A stretch of 64,000 bases of DNA from Bacteroidota bacterium (GCA_016868815.1 VGFQ01000001.1:124001-188000); one strand, 5' to 3'. Shown: positions 26,484 through 35,369, counted from the first letter of the stretch. Translations and numbers: made by a program. Notes: generated by a model not told the origin, from the sequence alone.

Positions 26484-27857
26484 CTAGTGCGGGTGCTGGT
26501 ATCGGAGAAAAGCTGCCAGGGTGATCATCATGGTGGTCGAATGGTAGTAGTAAGCGGGGTCTTCGTGGATGAATTTCTGGAGAAAGGTCTGGCGGAGATG
26601 GGCGGGGATAATGGCCTCCGTCCCTCTATCGTCTGAGAGAAAGTCCGTCAGCTTTAAGAGGTTTTCCTTGCCCAGGTACTGGTTTCTCCAGTTCTGTCGG
26701 ACCGACTCCACTCGGGCAAAATGCTGCATCAGCTTACGATAGATTCGATATGGATAGTTAAGGGGCGGCCGATCGTAGGCATAGTTGTAAAGGTTGAAAG
26801 GCCGATGGTCCTGCCAGGTCACAGAGGCCAGCTTGGGCGAGCGCCGCTTGATATACTCAATCTGTATTTTCCGCTTGTCGAGGTGTTCTTCCGGGACAGT
26901 ACAAACGAACTGTATGAGCCGGTCGTCGCAGTAGGGCAGGTAGGTCTCTCCAAAATCTTTAAAGATTCGGATGTTACTGCACGAGAGCTTAGAGAAATAG
27001 GTTTGTATCTTAAATGACCGAAGCTTGGCTGTGGGATGGTCGATGTCGATCGAGTCGAGCTTGGCGGCCAGCAGTGCCCGCAGTTGCTCGGTGAAATTTC
27101 CGGAGTAGCCATACGATTGCCAGAGGGCGGTGGCCAGCTCAAGGCCGGAGGGCTTTACATATTTCTTCCAGACATAGTCCAGGTGTTCCGATGCGGGGAA
27201 CTCAGCTGGCAGCCCCAGTCCGTCAAAGAAGATGTCTCCCGCGTGCCCCAGCAGGAACTTACCCCCCATGGCCTTGAGTGCGTCATAGACAGCAAACTGC
27301 CGGGCATGGGTGAACTCCGCATAGCACTCGTTGACGACGGCAATATGCCCGATATAATCCCAGAGGGTGCCCGGCTCGATGTAGAAGGACTGGAATGGGA
27401 AGCCAATCTTCTCTGATATCTTCTTCCCGAAGGCGTGCTCGTTGATGCCGTTGCGGAAGGAGTAGCTGTAGCCTGTAAAGGGGATCTTCAGATGCGAGCA
27501 GGCGGCCACCAGGGAGCGACTGTCGAGTCCCCCGGAGATGGGGATGGTGTAGTCATCGGTGTGGTTTGAACAGATCATGTCTTCGAAGAGCACCTCAAAC
27601 GCTTCGACGGCCTGAGAGAAGCTAATGTCCTTCGGCGCATATCTCCATTCAAAATAGGGCTTCGTCTCCTGCAGTCTGCCCGTCTCGTCGACAACATGGT
27701 CGGTGGCTGCCCGCAGCTTCTTGAGTCCCTTGTAATACGTGGTGTCCTCCCAGAAGAAACCTAGGGCGATGAACATACAGATCGACTCGATGTCCAACGC
27801 GTCTTTTTCTCCGAAGCGAATGGGATCAGTGGGAATGATGGATTGACGAATGGTCAT
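26484..27857 (-). CDS. Asparagine-synthase-like ATP-pyrophosphatase without glutaminase domain
   Basis: The 457-residue protein matches the synthetase half of class II asparagine synthases. The PP-loop TIPISGGLDSRSLVAA (104-119) binds ATP for adenylation of a carboxyl group. LLGHAGDIFFDG and YLPYCDDRLIQFVCTVP are also typical. The usual N-terminal glutaminase domain with Cys2 is reduced to about 70 residues and lacks that cysteine, so ammonia from glutamine is unlikely. Such variants occur in exopolysaccharide and antibiotic gene clusters as amide or ligase enzymes. The start codon at 27857 is the first in the frame. The specific substrate is unknown. Confidence 0.75.
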   Translation of the reverse strand: MTIRQSIIPTDPIRFGEKDALDIESICMFIALGFFWEDTTYYKGLKKLRAATDHVVDETGRLQETKPYFEWRYAPKDISFSQAVEAFEVLFEDMICSNHTDDYTIPISGGLDSRSLVAACSHLKIPFTGYSYSFRNGINEHAFGKKISEKIGFPFQSFYIEPGTLWDYIGHIAVVNECYAEFTHARQFAVYDALKAMGGKFLLGHAGDIFFDGLGLPAEFPASEHLDYVWKKYVKPSGLELATALWQSYGYSGNFTEQLRALLAAKLDSIDIDHPTAKLRSFKIQTYFSKLSCSNIRIFKDFGETYLPYCDDRLIQFVCTVPEEHLDKRKIQIEYIKRRSPKLASVTWQDHRPFNLYNYAYDRPPLNYPYRIYRKLMQHFARVESVRQNWRNQYLGKENLLKLTDFLSDDRGTEAIIPAHLRQTFLQKFIHEDPAYYYHSTTMMITLAAFLRYQHPH

Positions 27858-28106
27858 GGCTTGGGTACTTGCTGCAGCGCCGCAAATGCAGTCAGTAAGA
27901 TACTAGAATCGGGCAACTCCGTCAACCGCCTGAAATAGAGGATGCTACCATCGTTTGGTTTGCTACACATAGCCGCGAGGGATGGAGCTATTTTGAGCCC
28001 AGTACCACATACTCATACGCTCCGTTGTTTAAATGCAACGTTGATACATTACACTTATTAGTTTCATTTATCACTAAAGGCTATATTTACCTCTCTACAT
28101 CCTACC
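27858..28106. other. AT-rich intergenic region upstream of the effector candidate
   Basis: These 249 bp between divergent genes contain no clear gene. The last 100 bp are strongly AT-rich. TATATTTA at 28082-28089 is close to a -7 box, 18 nt before the effector ATG, but no -33 match was found. Confidence 0.4.
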
Positions 28107-29219
28107 ATGCCCGTTCATGCAGAAAGGGCGTCAGAGAACGCCAATGCCCGTAAGTCTGAACCTCAAAAACAGTCAAAGACGAACGAAACGCAAGAAGCGT
28201 TGGGCATGGACATGCGTCCTGAGTCAGCACAGCTACTCCAATTACAGGAGGCCGCCAACAACAGCGCTGGCGCCAAATCTCTGAGCAGTCTGCAAATGAT
28301 GGCAGACAGCAGCACAGGTGCTCAAGAAGAGGATGCTATTCCCACTATTGCCATGTGGAATTCGCCGGAGGAGAGTGCGCGTGCACAGGGTAACATCGGC
28401 AAGCTACGGGGGAAAGTGGTTGGGACGATGGGTGAAGTGGGTGAAGAGTTCGACAAAGCCCAAGGGCCGTTGAATGCAGCGGCCATAAAAATAGGGATGC
28501 CGGAATTACGGGAAGACGCGGTCAAATCTTCCTTTCGAAAGAGACTAACCGGCAACGACAAAGAAAACCAAAGTGCATTTGAAGCGAGTCCTGATACGGG
28601 CAAGGTCTATGAAGTTCCTGATGTAAAAAGCAGACATCAACTCAGCGAAGCGGAAAAGGGAAAGCTGGCAAACTATACGGACACCGCTGCAATGTCTGAA
28701 GCATATCAACAATATGCCCAGCAGCACATCGAAAAATTTACGGCTTCCGGGGCGCACGCATTCATTTCTACCTGGGCTTTCGGCAAGATTCTGAATGAAT
28801 GGAAAAACTGGGGCTCTGGCACAAACTTCGTATCTCCCCTACCGGATGCCAATGCCCTGCTGAAAGAGGCGAAGACAGGGGGAGGAATCACCCATATTGA
28901 AAAAAAGCTTGGAGTACCCATCGGTAACTGGTCAGACAAAGGAACGATAGATACCATTTATCGTTTTATCGTGGTTGACCCGAAACAATTCAAAGTAAGG
29001 CTGCCTACCGGCAAAGAGGGACAAGCTTATCAAAAAGAATGGCTGTCGGGTGGCAAAACACTCGGAGGAGGGAACGAGGCGGTCATTGACGCTATGACCC
29101 TACAGGATCTAAAGGATAGCCTTGCCGCTGGCGCCATACAGATAAAAAAGGTCACGTTCCTTCGCGATCCATTAGCAAACCAAGTTTGCGATTATATAGA
29201 AGAGGATGCTGCCATCTAG
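28107..29219 (+). CDS. Putative eCIS-type effector/toxin with conserved N-terminal leader
   Basis: The 370-residue protein has no signal peptide. Residues 36-69 contain LLQLQEAANNSAGAKSLSSL then QMMADSS. This LQ-x-x-ANNS ... Q-x-MADNS-type pattern is what I remember from the N-termini of proteins encoded with extracellular contractile injection systems, often DUF4157 proteins. Residues 75-210 are a hydrophilic middle. Residues about 215-330 are a compact domain with GGGITHIEKKLGVPIGNW, FKVRLPTGKEGQAYQKEWLS and GGGNEAVIDAM. A pattern of this kind (LGxPxGxW ... RxPxGxExGA ... GGxxEAV) occurs, to my recollection, in C-terminal domains of polymorphic toxins. No contractile sheath, tube or baseplate gene is in the window, and no immunity gene is obvious. 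The leader call is fairly good; toxicity is inference. Confidence 0.6.
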   Translation: MPVHAERASENANARKSEPQKQSKTNETQEALGMDMRPESAQLLQLQEAANNSAGAKSLSSLQMMADSSTGAQEEDAIPTIAMWNSPEESARAQGNIGKLRGKVVGTMGEVGEEFDKAQGPLNAAAIKIGMPELREDAVKSSFRKRLTGNDKENQSAFEASPDTGKVYEVPDVKSRHQLSEAEKGKLANYTDTAAMSEAYQQYAQQHIEKFTASGAHAFISTWAFGKILNEWKNWGSGTNFVSPLPDANALLKEAKTGGGITHIEKKLGVPIGNWSDKGTIDTIYRFIVVDPKQFKVRLPTGKEGQAYQKEWLSGGKTLGGGNEAVIDAMTLQDLKDSLAAGAIQIKKVTFLRDPLANQVCDYIEEDAAI

Positions 29220-29247
29220 ACGTGACATAGTCGGTTGGACACGTCTA
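29217..29247 (+). terminator. Hairpin after the effector candidate
   Basis: TAGACGTG (29217-29224, including the stop codon) pairs with CACGTCTA (29240-29247), an 8-bp perfect stem with a 15-nt loop, followed by TGCTTTCC. There is only a weak T tract. Confidence 0.4.
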
Positions 29248-29311
29248 TGCTTTCCTAGGCAAAACCCTTCACAGGGGATGCATAAAAAAACCGCGACACT
29301 ACGATCGCAGT

Positions 29312-29388
<77 letters not shown>

Positions 29389-29443
29389 CGGGGGGAGTTC
29401 AAATTACAAAGAAACCCTTTGCCAGCCAAATAGATGCCTCCCT

Positions 29444-30268
29444 TCAGCCAATATCCTGATGGATCAACAGCTCATGCTCTAACCGTGACAGCCGAGGAGG
29501 ATGGCCCCGGAAAGAGTAGTGCCGATAATATAAGAGGGATACGACCGACTGGTCCTGCCGGTGGTTCTTCCTGCTGGAGCCTTCCGGGGCAATGATGCCC
29601 TTGTCGACGGCCCCATCCCGCCATTCCTGCACCAGCTTGTCGTTCCGTGCATCTTTTCGGACAGCGACTAAACATCCGCAAATCATGCGATAGTGCCGGG
29701 CCACTTCCATGCCAAGCCTGCGAAACGTTTCCTCATGTGTCCACTCACCAATCGTGCCCGTGGTCAGTCTCGTGTAAAAGCCAGAGAAATACAAAGCCGC
29801 CCGAATCACCCACATCCTCCTGCGGACAAAATTTCCGGCATCCAGCCAGAGAAAAAAGTCGCCGTCCCTGAGCGTGCGATACACCTCGTGGACGATGACC
29901 GGCTTCCAGGCATACTCCCCCGCGCCCTGGGAGATGTCGAAATGAGAAGGGTATTGCTCAAAAGGAAAACGGACCAATGCTACGTCCGGATGCACTTTGG
30001 CAAAGCGCACACGGTCAGACTCCGTCAGACCCAGGTCGTAGGCCGTCAGCTGATAGGGGCCCGTCTCGAAGATCTTCACAGAATTGATCAACTGCAGCAT
30101 CGAATGAAAATGCGTCGTATCCGATGCCGTGGCGATATACAAGACACGCCTTCGGAGAAACATCCGCGCAAAAAAACCATAAAAGGCCACCATCCACGCA
30201 TTGATGGCAGTTCCCAGCAACGCCTTCCGCTGCTGATAAGCCCATGCACGCCAGGAAGTTGCCGACAT
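29444..30268 (-). CDS. Glycosyltransferase-like protein (GT-A type, DUF1647-like)
   Basis: I take the ATG at 30268 (MSATSWRAWAYQQRK) as start, giving 274 residues; the upstream extension to 30343 looks non-coding. A short hydrophobic stretch (LLGTAINAWMVAFYGFFARMF) may be a membrane anchor. The body resembles GT-A proteins: RVLYIATASDTTHF is a first Rossmann strand, AWKPVIVHEVYRTL follows, and GDFFLWLDAGNFVRRR holds a D-x-G-N in place of the metal-binding DxD. HRQDQSVVSLLYYRH near the end matches the family's DQ motif. The sugar and acceptor are unknown. It is a neighbour of the tRNA gene on the same strand. Confidence 0.6.
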   Translation of the reverse strand: MSATSWRAWAYQQRKALLGTAINAWMVAFYGFFARMFLRRRVLYIATASDTTHFHSMLQLINSVKIFETGPYQLTAYDLGLTESDRVRFAKVHPDVALVRFPFEQYPSHFDISQGAGEYAWKPVIVHEVYRTLRDGDFFLWLDAGNFVRRRMWVIRAALYFSGFYTRLTTGTIGEWTHEETFRRLGMEVARHYRMICGCLVAVRKDARNDKLVQEWRDGAVDKGIIAPEGSSRKNHRQDQSVVSLLYYRHYSFRGHPPRLSRLEHELLIHQDIG

Positions 30269-30402
30269 CTCAGTGATTTCAAACAAAAATACACAACTTA
30301 CAACGAGGGTCAAGGAAGAACGCAAGCCACCTCCAGCATACAATCCAAGACAGCTGCTGCCCGCTCACACGATAGAACCCTGCACATCAAACCCGCATCC
30401 AT

Positions 30403-30717
30403 ATGCACAGAAGGGCTTTTAAGATGTTCCTCCACCCAGGCTGCCAAAGCGAGTACCAACGACGGCACGATGCCATCTGGCCGGAGCTGGCCACCCTCCT
30501 CCATTCCAGCGGTATCCACGACTACTCCATCTTCCTCGATGAACAGACACATACCCTCTTCGGCGTACTCAAAGCCGAAGACCCCGCCGCCCTAGAGGGC
30601 CTGCCCGCCCAGGAAGTCATGCAACGCTGGTGGGTATATATGTGCGACATCATGGAGGCCAACCCAGACCACTCACCCGTCAGCATCCCCCTCCAAGAAG
30701 TATTCTACCTGCCATAG
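30403..30717 (+). CDS. rhaM: L-rhamnose mutarotase
   Basis: The 104-residue product matches RhaM, the dimeric ferredoxin-like-fold enzyme that interconverts alpha and beta anomers of L-rhamnose in the cytoplasm. Residues 7-26 (KMFLHPGCQSEYQRRHDAIW) include the catalytic H22. GIHDYSIFLDEQTHTLFGVL and the tryptophan pair in MQRWWVYMCDIM are conserved. Full length for the family. The alpha-L-rhamnosidase gene follows 156 bp downstream on the same strand, so both serve the use of rhamnose-containing glycans. The rest of the rhamnose catabolic pathway is not in the window. Confidence 0.92.
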   Translation: MHRRAFKMFLHPGCQSEYQRRHDAIWPELATLLHSSGIHDYSIFLDEQTHTLFGVLKAEDPAALEGLPAQEVMQRWWVYMCDIMEANPDHSPVSIPLQEVFYLP

Positions 30718-30873
30718 ACAGCCAGTGCCTTCCAACAGCCAGCCCTTTACAGGCATTGAAATGCTGCCTCTCCGACCCTACCAACAGACTGCTCAGCCGG
30801 GTAGTCTTCTTCATGGCGGCCCGCAGCGCACAACTGCCAAAAATGACTATATTGACCTCAGAACCCTTCCTTC

Positions 30874-33600
30874 ATGACACGCATATCCCACCTTGCCGGC
30901 CTCCTGCTGCTGGCCGCCTCCCTCTCCGCACAGGTCCGCGTCACCGCACTTCGTTGCGAGCACCTGCTAAACCCGCAGGGCATTGAGACCTCCGCCCCCC
31001 GGCTTTCCTGGCAACTCCTGTCAGACCAGCGAAACACCCGGCAGACGGCCTGGGAACTGCGCGTCGCCGGCACACCCACAGACCTGCTCAAAGGTAAAAA
31101 CCTCGTCTGGAACAGCGGCCGTCAGGCCTCCGACGCCTCCGTGCACGTCCCCTATGCCGGCCCCGGCCTCAGCCCCGGCCGCCGCTACCACTGGCAGGTA
31201 CGCGTATGGGATGCGTCTGGAAAGCCTTCCGAATGGAGCGAGCCGGCCTACTGGCAGATGGGACTACCCGGCATGGCCAACCTCGGCGCGCAATGGATAG
31301 GGCCCGGCTACCAGGAAGAAAAGACCGCTCAGCCCAGCCCATATCTCCGTAAGACCTTCGCCCTGCAAAAGAAAGTGCGCACCGCCACGGCTTACATCAC
31401 AGCCCTCGGCATGTACGAAGCCTGGATCAACGGCCAGCGCATCGGAGACGCCTGCCTCACGCCCGGCTGGACGGCCTATCAGAAAAGAGTCCAATATCAG
31501 ACCTACGACGTCACCAGCCTCCTCACGACCGGCAATAACACCATCGGCGCCATCCTCGGCAACGGCTGGTACCGCGGGTTCATAGGATTCTCCGGACAGA
31601 ACAACTTCTACGGAAAAGAAGCCGGCCTCCTCCTGCGCCTCGACATCGAATACACCGACGGCAGCACCGCACAAGTGCTGTCAGACGGCAGCTGGAGCAG
31701 CGCCACCGGCAGCATCCGCAGCTCCGAAGTGTACAACGGAGAGACCATCGACGGCCGCCTGGAGCCTACCGGATGGTCCACCCCCGCCTTCAACGCCTCC
31801 GCCTGGAAGCCCGTCAGCCTCCTCAAAGGACCCTTCCCCTCCCTCGTATCGACCTGGAACGAACCCGTCAAAAAGCATGAGGCATTCAAACCCATCCAAG
31901 TGATCACGACACCGAAAGGAGAAAAAGTCATCGACTTCGGCCAAAACCTCGTCGGCTGGGTACGACTCACAGTCAAGGGTAACCGAAACGACACCATCCG
32001 AATCTCCCATGCAGAAGTGCTCGACAATGCAGGCAACTTCTACACCGACAACCTGCGCGCCGCAAAACAGCAGAACCACTTCGTCCTCGCCGGCGGTGGC
32101 ATGGAGACCTTCGAGCCACATTTCACCTTCCAGGGCTTCCGCTATATCAAAGTGGAAGGCTACGCAGGTGCGCTTAGGCCCGACGACTTCCAAGCCATCG
32201 CCCTCTATTCCGACATGCGGCCCACCGGCAGCTTCACCTCCTCGCACCCGCTGATCAACCAGCTCCAGCACAACATCCAGTGGGGACAGCGAGGCAACTT
32301 CCTCGACGTGCCCACCGACTGCCCGCAACGCGACGAGCGACTCGGATGGACAGGCGATGCACAAGCCTTCGCCCGCACCGCCACCTTCAACTTCCAGGTC
32401 AACGCCTTCTTCAGCAAATGGCTGCGAGACCTGGAGGCCGACCAGCTCCCCAACGGGGCCGTACCCCATGTTATCCCCAACGTGCTGGGAGAAAAGTCAT
32501 CCGCCGCCTGCGGATGGGCCGACGCCGCCACCATCATCCCCTGGACGATGTACCTTGCCTATGGCGATAAGCGCATCCTCGAACAACAGTACGCCAGCAT
32601 GAAGGCATGGGTAGGATATATGGAGAAGGAATCGCGCAATGGCCTTTGGAATACCGGCTCCCACTTCGGCGACTGGCTCTTCTACACCATGTGCGACGAT
32701 AGCCCGGGCCGCGCCGCCGTCTCTGACAAATACTTGCTCGCACAGGCCTTCTATGGCTATTCGGTATCCTTGCTGCTCAAGACGGCCATCGTCCTGGGCC
32801 GCACCGAAGACATCGCCTACTACAGAGCCCTCCACCAGCGCGTCGTCGACGCGTTCAACCGGGAATACGTCTCCCCCAATGGCCGCATATCCTCCAACAC
32901 ACAGACCGTCTACACCCTGGCACTGCACTTCGACCTCCTGCCCGAAGCCATGCGCCAGCAAGCCGCCGACCGGCTCGCCGAGAACATCAAATCTTACGGC
33001 GATCACATCACTACCGGCTTCCTCGGCACACCCTATATATGCCATGTCCTCTCCCGCTTCGGATATGCCGACGTCGCCTTCAAGCTACTCCTGCAAGAGA
33101 GCTACCCATCCTGGCTCTACCCCGTCAAGATGGGTGCCACCACCATCTGGGAGCGCTGGAACGGCATCCGCCCCGACGGAAGTTTCGAAGTACCCTCTAT
33201 GAACTCCTTCAATCACTATGCCTATGGCGCCATCGGCGACTGGATGTACTGCACCCTTGCAGGCCTCGACACCGACGAGGCAGCGCCCGGATACAAACGG
33301 CTGCTTATCAAACCTCACGTCGGCGGCGGCCTCACCCATGCCGAAGCCACCCTGCAGACGAACTATGGCAAAGCCTCCAGCGGCTGGCGGATCGTTGGCG
33401 ACAGCCTCGAAGTCAGCGTCACCATACCCGCCAACAGCAGCGGCACCCTCCACCTGCCCGCCGCCCAGGCCGAAAGCATCCGCGAAAGCGGACAAGCCCT
33501 CGCCCAGGCCACTGGGCTGCAGGTGACAGGCAGTGCACATGGACGGACGATCATAACTGCAGGCTCCGGCACCTACCACTTTCGGATGAAAAAGCCATAG
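30874..33600 (+). CDS. Alpha-L-rhamnosidase (GH78)
   Basis: The 908-residue protein has a signal peptide (MTRISHLAGLLLLAASLSAQ) and then the GH78 multidomain layout. An N-terminal fibronectin-like domain (ALRCEHLLNPQGIETSAPRL) and lectin-like beta domains come first. The catalytic alpha/alpha barrel has DCPQRDERLGWTGDAQAF, whose E488 is the expected general acid, and a C-terminal beta domain closes the protein. GATTIWERWNG in the barrel is also a family hallmark and holds the likely base. It would release terminal alpha-L-rhamnose from plant or microbial glycans in the periplasm or outside. rhaM upstream handles the released sugar. Confidence 0.93.
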   Translation: MTRISHLAGLLLLAASLSAQVRVTALRCEHLLNPQGIETSAPRLSWQLLSDQRNTRQTAWELRVAGTPTDLLKGKNLVWNSGRQASDASVHVPYAGPGLSPGRRYHWQVRVWDASGKPSEWSEPAYWQMGLPGMANLGAQWIGPGYQEEKTAQPSPYLRKTFALQKKVRTATAYITALGMYEAWINGQRIGDACLTPGWTAYQKRVQYQTYDVTSLLTTGNNTIGAILGNGWYRGFIGFSGQNNFYGKEAGLLLRLDIEYTDGSTAQVLSDGSWSSATGSIRSSEVYNGETIDGRLEPTGWSTPAFNASAWKPVSLLKGPFPSLVSTWNEPVKKHEAFKPIQVITTPKGEKVIDFGQNLVGWVRLTVKGNRNDTIRISHAEVLDNAGNFYTDNLRAAKQQNHFVLAGGGMETFEPHFTFQGFRYIKVEGYAGALRPDDFQAIALYSDMRPTGSFTSSHPLINQLQHNIQWGQRGNFLDVPTDCPQRDERLGWTGDAQAFARTATFNFQVNAFFSKWLRDLEADQLPNGAVPHVIPNVLGEKSSAACGWADAATIIPWTMYLAYGDKRILEQQYASMKAWVGYMEKESRNGLWNTGSHFGDWLFYTMCDDSPGRAAVSDKYLLAQAFYGYSVSLLLKTAIVLGRTEDIAYYRALHQRVVDAFNREYVSPNGRISSNTQTVYTLALHFDLLPEAMRQQAADRLAENIKSYGDHITTGFLGTPYICHVLSRFGYADVAFKLLLQESYPSWLYPVKMGATTIWERWNGIRPDGSFEVPSMNSFNHYAYGAIGDWMYCTLAGLDTDEAAPGYKRLLIKPHVGGGLTHAEATLQTNYGKASSGWRIVGDSLEVSVTIPANSSGTLHLPAAQAESIRESGQALAQATGLQVTGSAHGRTIITAGSGTYHFRMKKP

Positions 33601-33611
33601 CGCTCGACCCA

Positions 33612-33647
33612 ATGCGCTGCAGGATGATGACTCTTCCTGCAGCGCAT
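33612..33647 (+). terminator. Hairpin after the alpha-L-rhamnosidase gene
   Basis: ATGCGCTGCAGGA (33612-33624) and TCCTGCAGCGCAT (33635-33647) form a perfect 13-bp stem with a 10-nt loop, starting 11 bp after the stop codon. There is no T tract, which is common for Bacteroidota hairpin terminators. Confidence 0.55.
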
Positions 33648-33663
33648 CACAACGCCCAGCGAT

Positions 33664-33996
33664 ATGCTCCGCAACAGACTCCTGCTGACCGCGTCGAACG
33701 TCTTCATGACGCTTGCCTGGTATAGCCACCTGAAATTCAAAGGAGCCCCACTCTGGTAGGTGATCGGCCTCATCTAGGAGATCGCATTGCCGGGATATTA
33801 CCTCATGGTGCCAGCCAACCGAATTGGTCATGCCCATGGCATGTCCGGGTTTCAAATGAAGATAACACAAGAAATCATTACGCTGGTCGTCTTAACCAGC
33901 TTCGCCCTGCTATACCTACGCGAACCCTTGCAACCCCAGATACTTTCTGCAATTGCATTGCTGCGGGGTGCCGTCTATGTGATGTTCCGAAAATAG
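33664..33996 (+). pseudogene. DUF486 small membrane protein gene with two in-frame TAG codons
   Basis: A single frame from ATG 33664 to TAG 33994 reads as a full-length DUF486 (DMT-like) membrane protein of 110 codons. It starts MLRNRLLLTASNVFMTLAWY, then SHLKFKGAPLW. It continues after the stops with EIALPGYYLMVPANRIGHAH and ITLVVLTSFALLYLREPL. TAG occurs at 33757-33759 and 33775-33777; the second replaces a position that is usually tryptophan (TGG). There is no frameshift, so the damage is recent. Translation from an internal start would give a 69-residue C-terminal piece. Its function in intact relatives is unknown. Confidence 0.75.
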
Positions 33997-34046
33997 CTGA
34001 GCGCCGTTCCTGATATGAAAAGAAGATATAAAATCCACCCAGCGCC

Positions 34047-35369
34047 TTAGTCCCAGATCTGGTCCTTACCGTCGAGCCATAGCTTCACTAGGTCAGTGGT
34101 GACCGATTTCGGCCTTTCGATGGGCATACCCAGCGCCCGGTCCCAGCAAAGGCTGGCCAACACGCCGAGGGCCCGGCTTACGCCGAAGAGCACAGTGTAG
34201 AACTCATATTCCACCATGCCGTAATGGACCAGCAGCGCACCGCTGTGTGCATCGACGTTTGGCCATGGATTCTTGATTTTTCCTAGGGAGCTGAGGATCG
34301 GAGGCACCACCTCATAGATGCGCCAGACCGTCTGCACCAGGGGGTCGTCGGACATATGCGCTTTCCCGAACTCCATCTGGGCGATGAAGCGAGGGTCGGT
34401 CCGCCGCAGCACGGCATGACCATAGCCCGGCACCACCTTTCCCTCACCAAGGGTCTTCTGCACATACGCCTCTATCTGCTCGTTCGACGGCAGCTCCACG
34501 CCGAGCGCTTCGCGCATCTCATAGATCCATTTCACCACTTCCTGGTTGGCGAGGCCGTGGAGGGGGCCCGCCAGGCCGTTCATGCCCGCGGCAAAGCTGA
34601 GGAACGGATCGCTGAGGGCAGACCCGACCAGATGTGTGGTATGGGCGGAGACATTGCCTCCCTCATGGTCGGCGTGGATGGTCATATAAAGGCGCATCAG
34701 CTCCATGAAGCTCTCGTCTTCATAGCCCATCATATGGGCAAAGTTGCCGGCCCAGTCGAGCAGCCCGTCGGGGTGGATATGCTCCCCATTGCGGTACTTG
34801 CGGCGATAGATATAGGCTGCGATGCGGGGCAGCCGTGCGATGAGGTCCATGGCATCATCGAAGGTCGTCGCCCAGTAGTCCGTCTTGGACATTCCGGCGG
34901 CATGTTGCTTGGCAAACTTACTCTCTGTCTGCAGGGCCATGATGCCGATGACAAACTGCGTCATCGGATGTGCCGATACGGGCAGCGCCTCGATGGTAGC
35001 AAAGACGTGGTTGGGTACATGCGAGCGGCGCTGCCAAGTGTTGGTGACATGGTTCACCTCCTCTTCTGTCGGAAGCTCCCCGATCAGCATCAAGTAAAAT
35101 AGTCCTTCCGGTAAGGGCTCCCGGCCGTGCTTGGCCTTAGGAAGGTTCTTCTGCAGGTCGTGGATGGAATAGCCACGGAAACGAATGCCTTCTTCAGCAT
35201 CCAACAGCGAAGTCTCAGTGACAAGCCCGGTGATGCCGCGCATCCCCTGGTAGATCTGGGAAAGCGTCACCTCCCCAACCTTTTTCTGGCCATGGACCTT
35301 TAAAATGTCTTTGATCTCTGCAGACACATGATCCGCCTTCAGCCTGAACCTGTCTTTGATGATGCCCAT
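34047..35369 (-). CDS. gltA: Citrate synthase (mitochondrial/eukaryotic-like type)
   Basis: The 440-residue product condenses oxaloacetate and acetyl-CoA at the entry of the citric acid cycle. The catalytic histidines sit in HADHEGGNVSAHTTHLVGSA and VVPGYGHAVLRRTDPR, and the catalytic aspartate is in PNVDAHSGALL. These segments, with AAGMNGLAGPLHGLANQEV, are very close to mitochondrial citrate synthase and unlike E. coli GltA. There is no NADH-allosteric N-terminal domain. An upstream -7 box (TACCTTTG) lies about 110 nt before the start. It stands alone between the DUF486 pseudogene and lptF/G. Confidence 0.95.
   Translation of the reverse strand: MGIIKDRFRLKADHVSAEIKDILKVHGQKKVGEVTLSQIYQGMRGITGLVTETSLLDAEEGIRFRGYSIHDLQKNLPKAKHGREPLPEGLFYLMLIGELPTEEEVNHVTNTWQRRSHVPNHVFATIEALPVSAHPMTQFVIGIMALQTESKFAKQHAAGMSKTDYWATTFDDAMDLIARLPRIAAYIYRRKYRNGEHIHPDGLLDWAGNFAHMMGYEDESFMELMRLYMTIHADHEGGNVSAHTTHLVGSALSDPFLSFAAGMNGLAGPLHGLANQEVVKWIYEMREALGVELPSNEQIEAYVQKTLGEGKVVPGYGHAVLRRTDPRFIAQMEFGKAHMSDDPLVQTVWRIYEVVPPILSSLGKIKNPWPNVDAHSGALLVHYGMVEYEFYTVLFGVSRALGVLASLCWDRALGMPIERPKSVTTDLVKLWLDGKDQIWD

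Noticed and set aside
23636-29300. Complete contractile injection or phage tail cluster around the effector candidate
   Set aside because: No sheath, tube, baseplate, spike, AAA or DUF4255 gene could be read on either strand.
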